Source: JAWKTM01 sp041399085
GTDB taxonomy: Bacteria > Planctomycetota > Planctomycetia > Pirellulales > Pirellulaceae
NCBI GenBank assembly: GCA_041399085.1
Contig: JAWKTM010000013.1
Span: forward strand, 62,001-126,000
DNA length: 64,000 nucleotides
Direction of reading: 5' to 3'
Notes under the pieces: model-generated
Database searches by the model: none
What the model was told of the DNA's origin: nothing
The model's input: the letters and a program-made list of their open reading frames with translations, nothing else
Program-made: the position numbers and the translations under genes
Part shown: piece after piece, positions 46,001 to 52,580 of the stretch
Position numbering within the stretch: the first letter of the stretch is position 1
How the letters are laid out: each line of letters opens with the position of its first letter

Positions 46001-47880
46001 CTCGGAGCCGCATAAATACCACCGCCGATCATCTCTTCGGGCGTGGATAGCGGTTCGTGAACATCGGTTGTTTTCGTGGCAGTATTGTCGTCGATGGTGG
46101 TATCAAACATGGATAGCGATGCCACCCACGAGTAGATGCCGCCACCGCGACCATCGCTGGCCGTGTTGCCGTTGATGTTGCTGCGGCGGATTGTTAGAAA
46201 CGAGTTTTCGTTCGCGATGCCTCCGCCAGACCGAGAGGCCGTGTTGTCCATAATCGTCGAGTCGACGATCGTCATGTCGGCGAAATTGCCATTCCAGATA
46301 CCGCCGCCATAGTCACCCTTGTTACCCGTGATAACGACATCGGGGCCGATCAACATAGTCTCATAGTTGTTGATCGCGCCGCCTCCCGCCAGATTGCTTC
46401 CACCTCGCGAGTTGGTGTTATCGTTGTCATGGAGGCGGCTGCTACGGATCTCCATCGTCCCCTTATTGATAACACCTCCACGATTGAGGCCCGAGATGTC
46501 GGAATTCTTGATAACCGTGTTTCCAAAGTTCTCGATCCGGCCGCCTCCCCGAATCGTCACGCCATCGAGTGTTATGTTGGCGAAAGGTTGGACGTTGATG
46601 TCCCCATTGCGGATCGTCGTCCCCGCACCACTGATATACAGATCCCAAAGAACATCGATCACCGCGCCGCCCAAGTCGATCTCGGCGGGTTTGAGCGCCA
46701 CACGTTCGATCCGGACGGCATCGGCGACGAGAATTCCACCAGCGTTGTTCGTCAACTGGATTTCCAGGTTTCCCGACGGCGTCACCGTATACCGGCCGAG
46801 CGTCTGAAAGATCGTGCCCTTCTCGATCGCGTCGGCTCTAGGCGCCTGTTGTTGATCGATGCTGAAGTCGACCGGTGCTCCGCTACCGCTCTGAACGGTG
46901 AACAGAGCGTTTGTCGTATTCGCATCGGATTTCGACCAAGCAGCCATCACACGGTATTCGCCCGGTTCAAGATTAGTAAACTCCCAAACCGCGGATTGTC
47001 CGCTCGACATTGGATCGGGCTGCCGCGCACTACCACCATATCCACCGGGGATCGACTCCCAATCACCGGTTTCGACATATCCGGATGTGGATGCGCTGTC
47101 GATCGTCGAAAAGTATTGAGACAGACTGTTCGAGAAACGAATCGTGCTCTTATCCGTGCGAAGATTGGCGATCTCGATCGCCTCCATGAACGTCAGTTCG
47201 CCGTCAGCATAATTTCCATCTCGCTCGGTTCCCAAAGCCGACACAACGATCTCTTGAGAGCGCAACAGCGGTCGCAGTTGCAATTCAAACGCGCCGATAT
47301 CCACCGGAAAATCACCCAGGCTGTTACCCGTTTGATCGTCGGCTCGCAGGAACGGGTATCCTCGCTGATCCGAGGTGATCGCATCGGCGTAGGGAATCAG
47401 CGTCCCGTCTAATTGGATGTCGGCGTATGGTTCACCATTCACATAGGGAATTCCGTCTTTCGCGGATAATAAGAATGGACTCCCCTCATCAATGGCCGGA
47501 CTATCCGCTTTCAATGCGTGAACGGCGGTCGCACCTCCTAGGTTGTCCGACAGTTCGGTGAAGATGATGCGATTGATATCCCATGGGCTGCCAGCGTTGC
47601 CGACGAAGTTGTTATTCGCCACATCCTGTGGATCATCCTCCAAGCCACCGGCGGTTTGCGGGTCGCCAATTAAATTGTGCCAACTGCGTTCGGCGTTGAT
47701 CGTCGCTCCCGACTTGGCAACCACAATATCGCTGAGGATGGGGGTAGTAGACGGATCGATGGCCGCCACCTCTTCGTCCACGCGTTCAATCCGCACCGCG
47801 TCGGCAATCACATCACCGTCCGCTTCGTTGGTCAATTCAACAGTCAACGTTCCCGTCGTAATGGTGAATGCGCTGAGCTT
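37033..47880 (-). CDS. Giant secreted beta-helix/dockerin protein, C-terminal 3,616 residues
   Basis: Main part of a giant extracellular protein; its N-terminal part is at 47844-49691 in another frame. Domains in order: end of a golvesin-like domain (VIADAVRIERV), a choice-of-anchor segment, a second golvesin-like domain (about 47140-46700), parallel beta-helix repeats with GGGI and NT(A/V)S (about 46650-45500), an Asp/Gly-rich beta region, a short Lys/Glu coiled coil (about 44450-44230), a third golvesin-like domain (about 41440-41000), a cohesin-like domain (about 39850-39500), a Calx-beta-like domain (about 39390-39050) and two dockerin type I repeats, DVNRDGTVSPIDVLIGINVL and DVNGDQFISPIDVLIGINFL, near the C-terminus. 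The open frame continues to 48063, but from 47881 upward it is only a shadow of the other part. Probably an adhesin or sheath protein. Confidence 0.88.
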   Translation of the reverse strand, partial: KLSAFTITTGTLTVELTNEADGDVIADAVRIERVDEEVAAIDPSTTPILSDIVVAKSGATINAERSWHNLIGDPQTAGGLEDDPQDVANNNFVGNAGSPWDINRIIFTELSDNLGGATAVHALKADSPAIDEGSPFLLSAKDGIPYVNGEPYADIQLDGTLIPYADAITSDQRGYPFLRADDQTGNSLGDFPVDIGAFELQLRPLLRSQEIVVSALGTERDGNYADGELTFMEAIEIANLRTDKSTIRFSNSLSQYFSTIDSASTSGYVETGDWESIPGGYGGSARQPDPMSSGQSAVWEFTNLEPGEYRVMAAWSKSDANTTNALFTVQSGSGAPVDFSIDQQQAPRADAIEKGTIFQTLGRYTVTPSGNLEIQLTNNAGGILVADAVRIERVALKPAEIDLGGAVIDVLWDLYISGAGTTIRNGDINVQPFANITLDGVTIRGGGRIENFGNTVIKNSDISGLNRGGVINKGTMEIRSSRLHDNDNTNSRGGSNLAGGGAINNYETMLIGPDVVITGNKGDYGGGIWNGNFADMTIVDSTIMDNTASRSGGGIANENSFLTIRRSNINGNTASDGRGGGIYSWVASLSMFDTTIDDNTATKTTDVHEPLSTPEEMIGGGIYAAPRSGYGLQIDRSTVSNNTASRKTGAFGGGVAIDPLGAWDGAIIRSSTIFSNQVTADPGSATRGGGVYVLDRDPGSNTAWTLIESSTIALNRANGTTGEGGGAFIGDETLLKNVLLTDNQATSSSGADLFFRPGLDIDGPYQPYLGDTINNPITHTLAVATSTGSSGVFATGNSHGNLVLTSANVSLAQQLMRQDGELTATLPLNPSSYAIDSGLREGLLDQRGFPVTDNDFTSTDDLGVKRPRSVNGFMIRDGSGEESADIGAYESAKVAVQSFSNSITDASQFAPDGLTVIGVGYDDGKPNSKLTKDPKFFGVEFDPDPFTLGPGVESLSVFGVDTQWGGEVTADVDGRLGIEVGYYLNTGSVDTTFDGLFGYSIDDSQAGEGKYAISTGVQITDGSLYTVSPRAGAYVDLVLELNAAISGVACVAKCLGGELNINVDEKTELVSLNRQLTNDDGELLFIGPDGVQTTIRQAGNRPALNGDIGFIGTDFADIRDTIVDGVKDDLLESEIKSAGGTTGFLSQVREARTKAEQNIARANAELDRLSVDTIGADTGDVAAKIQELQEGIEEYIREIAEAEEKEKKATKKKPNAEKVGGGAILTVDFGKTDGVLGVEAELGVGVKAGQVGVGKKLGKVKLTVPEINLSATEPDANGKLTATTNDFVVGSDEDVKRQVAALSIDVAAFGPLGTYTVDLGPIGLEATTVSYNITPRLGFGQDVSVEPFFDDAHRAAFVFNNLSDQIRVTVGGVSITINPGDSEQQRTVGFLPGQTVEIDADPDDDNIESTIEITPSLTVGHRFSNDIDLEFDVVGMLEILRLKAEAFGSELFDTGALIEETHKLVDTIDLKRLFSETFTLPSTRTDLEPFSLRKENEAAPNGITPGNAIPLDSGVPKTNLEPVAANTLTYFSVPLLGPDGVPQTDVRFESEGAMPTFIRPPYDGLTLELINVTSENGNNVDTVVSRFDIGIAGTDAFANVSGWNGEVFRLKGFENLKGGRAIFGVKFDGVPTRITAEAQGAGSLSLNNRSFPDEFAIRASELQNNLVVVDNDFAFDIDLDGTISPTTDGELVVRYMRGLTGTELIDGAVSAGAKRNSASVIQAYLDGLKAPELSALLPSTDNPLTPEQQAYREGLLHGRRLDVDNSATFDAAGNLLTDGIDPNIDGVLILRHMSGIGITIATGPALTFGETNAPLPVGLRRDPQDIADFIDGKIAPPAIFKNEVLRGSVRGNSLDDKIEISPDVIVGSSPWVPILTDFAQGQGSYLLSTFGNQAPFEDVFLQDGSNPAFLIRSGAVGTPGTTIPVPDSLKKYSQQPGSADLTGFNYRAEQSTKTIGADSLSPIFVELPDAAGYRVSLPDSGLAITHLVFDPNVGGNVYRNHTNESSGTTVDFDIYLPDSQMWLKASMEDGLALPANVRTLELYPRPLLNEELFFGGNGHSVDLDLPIGFVIAGTPTGVPRLEATVLADRQNLIALDPISFSNSQLTDSTVRVKRNGAFLDVSFNGRPIPPASSQNLTYSVVQADPATIIDDGGTGFNIDSGSWSTVSSSGSFDGDYVRKLAGNGSSIVSWTTDVVAQYDYLIAITWEASPDNATNVKFKVRDTYEEDVVPIDQTQAPRADFWEDGRPFQIVEFASNRSDFYSGSGQVVIQLSDDADAGRFVAADAVRVVRFPYAQAALDPTTGSTVSLTNLLNGFGNSNHFKVVITDSNGNKRTDTVGVSVAFGFGESSFVAGVSQPIADVVVSPEATQHVVDLSQVFTIPGTLAAVSNNPLVTTSIADEMLTLSFPPGAEAIITVSSDGFTTDTFSLSTGDPSAAPIVAHPIPNVAFTLNRPFDINLIGRYAITQDVTLSSLTPYRSDDVSAEQAKPLQIVGRPQSDPGSGFVPHLPETLILDGTGGPLDLPFSFVRPSTLGGSRIQVEGSGIAIDLANRDYLENVPVIDLRGAGENRLTLDAPAVQRAGQNRLVVLADSDDDVRILDEAFWTILSESATDIDFPNVTFTQYYRDVYEDLLQPVSLWVSNSIDAATHPAGPPSQTHAASTLTRSLGDLPATQIVEVSTNSSTIGPGQTFTVDVAYHIDGATAGRVPPGMLVEVHYDQDLVKFNRVKNVTGAADFVPSILANSAEPAELISDGDLKTDGVIVLSWSEILGMAGQNDWPSDAGTSTRLITLEFTAEQFVDAGDTNINLTGESAAGFQLELKPLKLAFDPNHTAAGFRLTETNVTVSEAGESATFSAVLTSRPTTNVVLDVVSGDTGEAIADRSSLTFTPTNWNIAQTIAVTGVSDQILDGTQTTAITVSVNTLQSDSAFHSIPTQSVSVTITDEDVASDKLVRLSLSLTDILGNPLPGDQVTVGQDFRLNLYAEDLRETPQGVLSAYLDIAYDNAAAFSLLDYETQRLTLSRDAVGGSYELMFQGVSTGAIELGPSLSAATDNLRTALENHPNIGSGNVRVLNTPGLELTGPNSRVFEITFVNELAEIDLPTLLVDASMLTTNSGNPQGSVAVIANGGQQDSVWFPYAFDGGPYYRLGSHVGEDGDRDPNTGEILDPNVFSEVGSFSDLISFPPGEEQQPHLVFSVDLRARQAGTINFAGNPADRPSQSAIVLLGQLDAVPTTQVMYGTAAVQIVDDTDSPITLPAGETTVTNEGGTVFVRSGEAVLFQGIRTEVTELRFVGGDGDEILAVGDLGLHNGQAIHITFDGQAGTDTFRLLDSAQTLDLTSLPSDGIVNVEIFDVVGSGQNELILDAATVRLLAPDSKRLLVRVKSGDEVSFGQDWMVDAPAFIGGETVHQQHQGDTILQVVSDRPWQNPFNGLDVNRDGTVSPIDVLIGINVLNEGNAGQLNAPMSAAELPIYYLDVNGDQFISPIDVLIGINFLNTPAGSSEGEAPESPMSSALSPPSGDLTPLDFSLLAALPASSADENTLLRPTSGCRRTSSRELLTATTALWSAIEAREEAVHHSLASEWRFGDAGRELSEADNLRAEANEFDEALATEDDWLF

Positions 47881-49691
47881 TGGTAGTAGGTTCCGTTCTG
47901 GATGGCATGAGCCAATGGCGGATTCTGTTGGTTGATCGACTTGGCGCCGAGCGTTCGATTTGCATCTTTGACTGAAAACGGTGCATTCGTGGCGGCCGAT
48001 GATGATTCGGGCCAACTCACCAATACTCGATACTTTCCAGGTTCGAGGCCCGCGATTGTCCACTTCGCGGTACTGCTACCATCTCCCGCGCTGATAGTTC
48101 GTGCATTGCCAAGCACCCCGCCGCTCGTCAATTCACTCCATGAACCGGTCTCCGTGTAGCCAAACAGGTTCGAGTTGTCGACCGAAGCGCGAAAGCCTTG
48201 TCCTTGAATGTTTCCGGCAACGATGGTGTTGAACAACTGAGTGTCCGAGACCGTCTCTGCGGCTTGAAGTCCGTCAACGGATAGCCCGCCGCCGCTGCCA
48301 TTGCCATCGTTGTCGACATCGCTGCGGTTTAATACAAGCGTCACGTTGGTCAGCAACAAGCGACCATCTTCTTGAAGGATGCCGCCGCCAGACCCTTGGG
48401 CGTAGTTGCCCGAGACGGTTGTGTTGACCATCGTGGCGCTGCCATTGGCGCCGCGTGTATAAATCCCGCCGCCCCCTTCCAGGCTGACATTGGCGGACAG
48501 TGTGGATCTTTCCACAGTCAAGCGACCCGCATCATTGGAAATACCACCGCCATACCGAGCAACGTTGTTAGAGATCGTTGTCTCCGTGATGCGAGGATCA
48601 CCTCTTTCCAGCGCGATCCCACCACCATTATTCGCCGCTGAGTTTGAGTCAACGATCGAGTTTCCAATGGTCAGGTCGAATCCGCTTGAATCCTGATGGT
48701 AGATTCCACCACCACTGAAGCCGGAACGGTTGCCTCTTATCAAAGTGTCATAAATCTTCGCTGTCGAGGCTCCGAACGAAGCAATGCCACCGCCGTGACC
48801 GGTCGCGCGATTATCCGTGATCGACGCGTCGAACAGATTTAATTCTCCACCCTGGTTGTCAATCGCTCCTCCCGCTGCCCCGGCGACGTTATCCACAAAC
48901 GCCACGTTGCGCAGCACCGCCGTTACGTTGCGGATTTGTCCCGTGCCGAGGTCTGGCTCCTCAAGATAAATCGCGCCGCCGTTGCCGGTGGCCTCATTGC
49001 CCTCGAACACACTGTTGCTGATGGACAGCTCACCATAGACAAACCGAATGGCGCCGCCGTCCGTTCCACGATTGCCACGAAATGCCGTGTCCTTAAGCTC
49101 TAAGTTGGCGGAAGCGCCCTGGTAGTTCGTGATCGTACTGCCGTTGCTTTCCTCAAATGCAATCCCCGAAATCGCGACGTCCGTGCGAACGGTGGCGATG
49201 CCCGTTTGATGGTTGCCGTCGAGCGTCAACAGCCAGTTGCCGGATTCGTCACGCCCTGGCCCCTCAATCGAAACCGGTCCCGCCGTGCCTGTCGGCGCAT
49301 TCCCAATGGCAAGTGGCCCCCGATTTTGGCTGGCCGAACCTGGAGTGATCGTGATCGTCTCGGGACCACTATCGAACAGATGACTGGCAAACCGAATCTC
49401 GTCCAGCCCGCTGTCCGAACCCGCCGGTGTCGCTTCGTTCACGATCCGGTTTTCGGAAGCCGCGATGACGGCTTCGCGCAGCGTGAGCTTGCCGTCTTGG
49501 GCGACCACATCCTCCAGACTGGTCACGGTCCAGAGGGTTAGCAGGCGACGTTCTTCCAGCGTCTCGAACAGGCCGAGTCGCCTGCGGTGTGTTCGTCGTC
49601 GCTTCGCTGCACGGCGATTGGCAACACGGCTATTGGCTACGCGGCGATTGAATGCACGATTTCCGCCGCTCGATTGATTCCACGATCTCAT
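47844..49691 (-). CDS. Giant secreted protein, N-terminal part, frameshifted at about 47880
   Basis: First about 604 coding residues of the giant protein. A long basic leader rich in Arg/Asn/Ala (about residues 1-38) ends in FETLEERRLLTLWTVTS, the planctomycete export motif. CSLREA-like LTLREAVIAAS follows, then right-handed beta-helix repeats (GGAI, GGGI, NSxxxxN ladder; about 49400-48300) and the first golvesin-like domain (SNLFGYTETGSWSELTSGG onward). The frame runs NGTYYQ and then off into a stop at 47844. Reading back one base at 47880 continues KLSAFTITTGTLTVEL and completes the domain, so a single A is missing from CCAAAG. GGGAG precedes the ATG by six bases, and a promoter-like element lies at 49741-49759. 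Confidence 0.88.
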   Translation of the reverse strand: MRSWNQSSGGNRAFNRRVANSRVANRRAAKRRRTHRRRLGLFETLEERRLLTLWTVTSLEDVVAQDGKLTLREAVIAASENRIVNEATPAGSDSGLDEIRFASHLFDSGPETITITPGSASQNRGPLAIGNAPTGTAGPVSIEGPGRDESGNWLLTLDGNHQTGIATVRTDVAISGIAFEESNGSTITNYQGASANLELKDTAFRGNRGTDGGAIRFVYGELSISNSVFEGNEATGNGGAIYLEEPDLGTGQIRNVTAVLRNVAFVDNVAGAAGGAIDNQGGELNLFDASITDNRATGHGGGIASFGASTAKIYDTLIRGNRSGFSGGGIYHQDSSGFDLTIGNSIVDSNSAANNGGGIALERGDPRITETTISNNVARYGGGISNDAGRLTVERSTLSANVSLEGGGGIYTRGANGSATMVNTTVSGNYAQGSGGGILQEDGRLLLTNVTLVLNRSDVDNDGNGSGGGLSVDGLQAAETVSDTQLFNTIVAGNIQGQGFRASVDNSNLFGYTETGSWSELTSGGVLGNARTISAGDGSSTAKWTIAGLEPGKYRVLVSWPESSSAATNAPFSVKDANRTLGAKSINQQNPPLAHAIQNGTYYQSSAHSPLRRER

Positions 49692-49740
49692 GTTCGCTCC
49701 CAGGTGTCATCCGCGATTGCTGCACGTGCTGCTACCAGTC

Positions 49741-49759
49741 CTTCGCGAAGGTCTTACAG
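49741..49759 (-). promoter_or_regulatory. CTGTAAGACC-TTC-GCGAAG element before the giant gene
   Basis: On the minus strand the sequence is T-rich, then CTGTAAGACCTTCGCGAAG, ending 49 bases before the start codon. A near-identical element precedes the kinase gene (52511-52531). The pair of conserved blocks, TGTAAGACC and GCGAA, separated by three bases resembles a compact alternative promoter or an operator; its partner is unknown. Confidence 0.5.
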
Positions 49760-49810
49760 AAAAATCGCGAATGCGGGATGCCGTGCGCCTGCGAGGCGGC
49801 AGAAGGCGAA

Positions 49811-52438
49811 CTATCGCGACGGCACCGTGATTCGGCAGTTCGGCAGCTTCTCCCGCAGAGCGGAGACGCCGTCGTCCGTCACATTGGTTTCAAACAATTC
49901 CAGTGACCGAAGACCGTCCAGCGACTGAAGCCGCAACAAATCCTCGTCGGTGATCGGGACGAACGCGAATCCCAACGCTTCCAAACGCGTTAGCTTCGCG
50001 ATCTCGCTCATCCCGTCGCTCGACCATTTGCAGGCTTCAATTTTTAGCGACCTCAGATTCGGATGATCGGCCAACTGGCCCGCGCCGTGTCCCTGCAGCA
50101 AGCGATGATCGCCGCTCCCCGCGGCACTCACGCGAATCATTTTCAGCGACTCAATCCGCGCCAACTCGCCCCACACCTGATCCGTCAATCGCGGCGAAAC
50201 CAGCCAAATATCGTGCAGCTTGGGCAAGCCGCCGAGATGGGTCACGCTACGATCGGTCAGGTGCGGAAAGCTCAAAAAGATTCGTTCGAGCGACGCCAGC
50301 CTCGCGAATTCCGCCGCGGCTTCGTCCGTCACTTGCTCGGCCTTCCCGCGCTGAAACGTCAGGTCCGCGAGATCCGCACACTGCGCGAGCCAATCGACGA
50401 GCCGCTTCACGCGTTCGTCATTGAACTCATCCACTGCTTTGGGCGAATCCAATGCGAATGGCCCCAGCATCGAAAACGCCCGCGCATCAAAATCGTCCGT
50501 CAAGCTCAGGCCGCTCAGCGCAAACGGTTCGGACGGAAGCTGCGCGACGTCGCTCAGATAATCGCCCGAGCGGCGCGTCGCCAAGTTCAGCAGCTTCACG
50601 CCGGCGCCGCACGCCAAAAGCTGTTTCGCCAAAGCCGCTTGGTCCAACGGCGCATCCGCAACGGCCGTCGGCTCGGGATCAACGGACGGTTCCTCCGCGG
50701 CCGTTGCCGCCACGTTCGTCGGCGTCCCGCGATTATCGCCCAAGTCCGACACGCGTGAGATCGCGACCACCGGTTGCTTGCCGCCGCGTGTCACCGTGAA
50801 CTCATGATTCGAAAGCTGAAAGTCCGTTGCCGCATCGGCGGGCAAACGAATCTCATACTGGCCCGTGCGATACCACACTCGATTGTTCGAGCGACCGACC
50901 TCGATCGCTTCAACCGCTTGGCCATCGCGGAGCACTTGCACGGAAACGTCGATCCCCGGCTCCGCTTCGATACGCACATAGCCGCCGTCGGTTTGCAGCC
51001 AGAACACACCCGCCGCCATGATCGCGGCCAAGCCCAGCAAGCCCAGCAGAAACGGCCAAGTCCGGCTGCGTCGCTCGCGACTCGTGGCCGCGCGCTCGTC
51101 ATCATCGGTTGGCGCGGTCGACGAAGCCGGCAACGTGTTCGCTGCGGATTGGTCGAGTCGCGCGATCGCCGTCTCTTCCGAGTTTTCTCGCGGCGATATC
51201 AGCCGCCGCAAATCATGACCCTCGGTGAACGGCAGCAGCGCTTCGGCCACCTCCGAAGCCGTGCTGAAACGACGCTCGCGGTCATGCTGCAGCATGCGAT
51301 CGACGACCGCCACCAACGCCTCGGGCAAGTCCGGTCGCTCCACCGCCACGGACGGCAACGGCTCGCTCATCAACGCCTGCAGCTTGCGACCCGTCGACCG
51401 AAACCGCTGGTCTTCCCACGGACCGCGGCCCGTTAACAATCGAAACAACGTCGCGCCCAGCGAATAGATATCCGACCGCGGATCGACTTGGCTGCTGTCC
51501 AAAGCCTGCTCGGGCGACATGTAATCGACCGTCCCCATCAACTGGCCAGTCGAAGTCATCTCGTCCACATCAACCGGTTCGGCGAACCTCGCCAACCCCA
51601 AATCCAACACCTTCACCGTCGGCGGCAATCGTCCCTCGCCCGCCGCGTCAGTTCCCACCGCCAGCATCAAATTCGCCGGTTTGATATCGCGATGAATCAC
51701 GCCTTGCTGATGAGCACACTGCAAACCCAAGGCAGCTTGGCGAACCATTTCGCACGCGTCGGCCACCGGCAGCTTCCCCCATCGCCGGGCGAGCGCCGCC
51801 AAATCCTCGCCCTCGAGCAACTCCATCACCAAGAACGGATGCCCCGCCTCTTCGCCCGCGTCGAATGCCGTCACGATATTCGGATGCGCGATGCGACCGA
51901 TCGCTTCCATCTCACGGTGAAACCGTTGCCGCGAATCGTCTCGGTCCCAGCGTGCCGGCGTCAGCATCTTCAGCGCGACGAATCGCTTCAGCCGCATATG
52001 TCGAGCTCGATACAGCGTGCCCATGCCGCCGGAACGGATCGGCTCGAGCAGCTCGTAAACGCCCAGCCGCCGCGGCCTCAACGCCCCCGGCTCGTCGCGG
52101 ATCGTGTCGCCCAGTGAATTCGGTTCGACGGACGTCGGAGCCGATTCGCCAGCCTTGGGCTCGCCGCCGCGCAGCGCGATCCGCCGCACACGTTGCAACG
52201 CCACTTCACAACCGCCCTCGGCTTCGTAAGTCGCCAAGTTCGATGGCCGACGCAAGGCGCGCAACAACGGATCGCCCTCGTCGCTGATCGCTTGCAGCCG
52301 ATCCAAACAGGCGTCGCACTGCGCCAAATGCTCGTCGATCCGCCTCAAATCCGCCGCGCTGTCGATCTCGCCGACCAGGAATCCCGCCAATTCATCGCGC
52401 GTCGGACACGATTCGTTCGTATTGCTCAAGGCCGCCAT
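49811..52438 (-). CDS. Serine/threonine protein kinase with N-terminal zinc finger and C-terminal leucine-rich repeats
   Basis: An 875-residue transmembrane kinase. Residues about 11-60 form an anti-sigma-type zinc finger with HLAQCDAC (His37, Cys41, Cys44). The kinase domain starts near residue 128 (YELLEPIRSGGMGTLYRARH), with VALK Lys157, catalytic HRDIKPANLML (His249), DLGLARF and MSPEQ. One membrane helix, WPFLLGLLGLAAIMAAGVFW, is near residue 470. The outer part begins with a short beta domain and ends in leucine-rich repeats (about 600-870). ATG 52438 is chosen over GTG 52459 because GGAGGG lies nine bases upstream. It lies 142 bp downstream of the ECF sigma gene on the same strand, as in kinase-associated ECF systems; it probably controls that sigma factor by its zinc finger or by phosphorylation. 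Confidence 0.93.
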   Translation of the reverse strand: MAALSNTNESCPTRDELAGFLVGEIDSAADLRRIDEHLAQCDACLDRLQAISDEGDPLLRALRRPSNLATYEAEGGCEVALQRVRRIALRGGEPKAGESAPTSVEPNSLGDTIRDEPGALRPRRLGVYELLEPIRSGGMGTLYRARHMRLKRFVALKMLTPARWDRDDSRQRFHREMEAIGRIAHPNIVTAFDAGEEAGHPFLVMELLEGEDLAALARRWGKLPVADACEMVRQAALGLQCAHQQGVIHRDIKPANLMLAVGTDAAGEGRLPPTVKVLDLGLARFAEPVDVDEMTSTGQLMGTVDYMSPEQALDSSQVDPRSDIYSLGATLFRLLTGRGPWEDQRFRSTGRKLQALMSEPLPSVAVERPDLPEALVAVVDRMLQHDRERRFSTASEVAEALLPFTEGHDLRRLISPRENSEETAIARLDQSAANTLPASSTAPTDDDERAATSRERRSRTWPFLLGLLGLAAIMAAGVFWLQTDGGYVRIEAEPGIDVSVQVLRDGQAVEAIEVGRSNNRVWYRTGQYEIRLPADAATDFQLSNHEFTVTRGGKQPVVAISRVSDLGDNRGTPTNVAATAAEEPSVDPEPTAVADAPLDQAALAKQLLACGAGVKLLNLATRRSGDYLSDVAQLPSEPFALSGLSLTDDFDARAFSMLGPFALDSPKAVDEFNDERVKRLVDWLAQCADLADLTFQRGKAEQVTDEAAAEFARLASLERIFLSFPHLTDRSVTHLGGLPKLHDIWLVSPRLTDQVWGELARIESLKMIRVSAAGSGDHRLLQGHGAGQLADHPNLRSLKIEACKWSSDGMSEIAKLTRLEALGFAFVPITDEDLLRLQSLDGLRSLELFETNVTDDGVSALREKLPNCRITVPSR

Positions 52439-52510
52439 CGCGGAAAACCCTCCGTTCACGCTCGCCGCCGCGTTCCGCCAATTGCCACGCGGTCACGTCC
52501 CTACATTCTG

Positions 52511-52531
52511 CTATTCGCCGGGGTCTTACAG
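52511..52531 (-). promoter_or_regulatory. CTGTAAGACC-CCG-GCGAATAG element before the kinase gene
   Basis: Read on the minus strand, CTGTAAGACCCCGGCGAATA plus G ends 72 bases before the kinase ATG, between the sigma-factor gene and the kinase gene. It matches the element at 49741-49759 in all ten bases of the first block and in GCGAA. It may be a target of the neighbouring ECF sigma factor. Confidence 0.5.
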
Positions 52532-52580
52532 GAAAAGGACGCGACCTCGCAAAGGCAGTCACGGCGAAGGCCGACGCCCG

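Noticed and set aside
46429..47412. 327-codon plus-strand open frame inside the giant gene
   Set aside because: Antisense of beta-helix repeats; no start signal and no family motif.
47860..47900. Programmed -1 frameshift in the giant gene
   Set aside because: The shift site CCAAAGC is not a heptameric slippery sequence and I see no downstream pseudoknot-like element; a missing base in an A-run is simpler.
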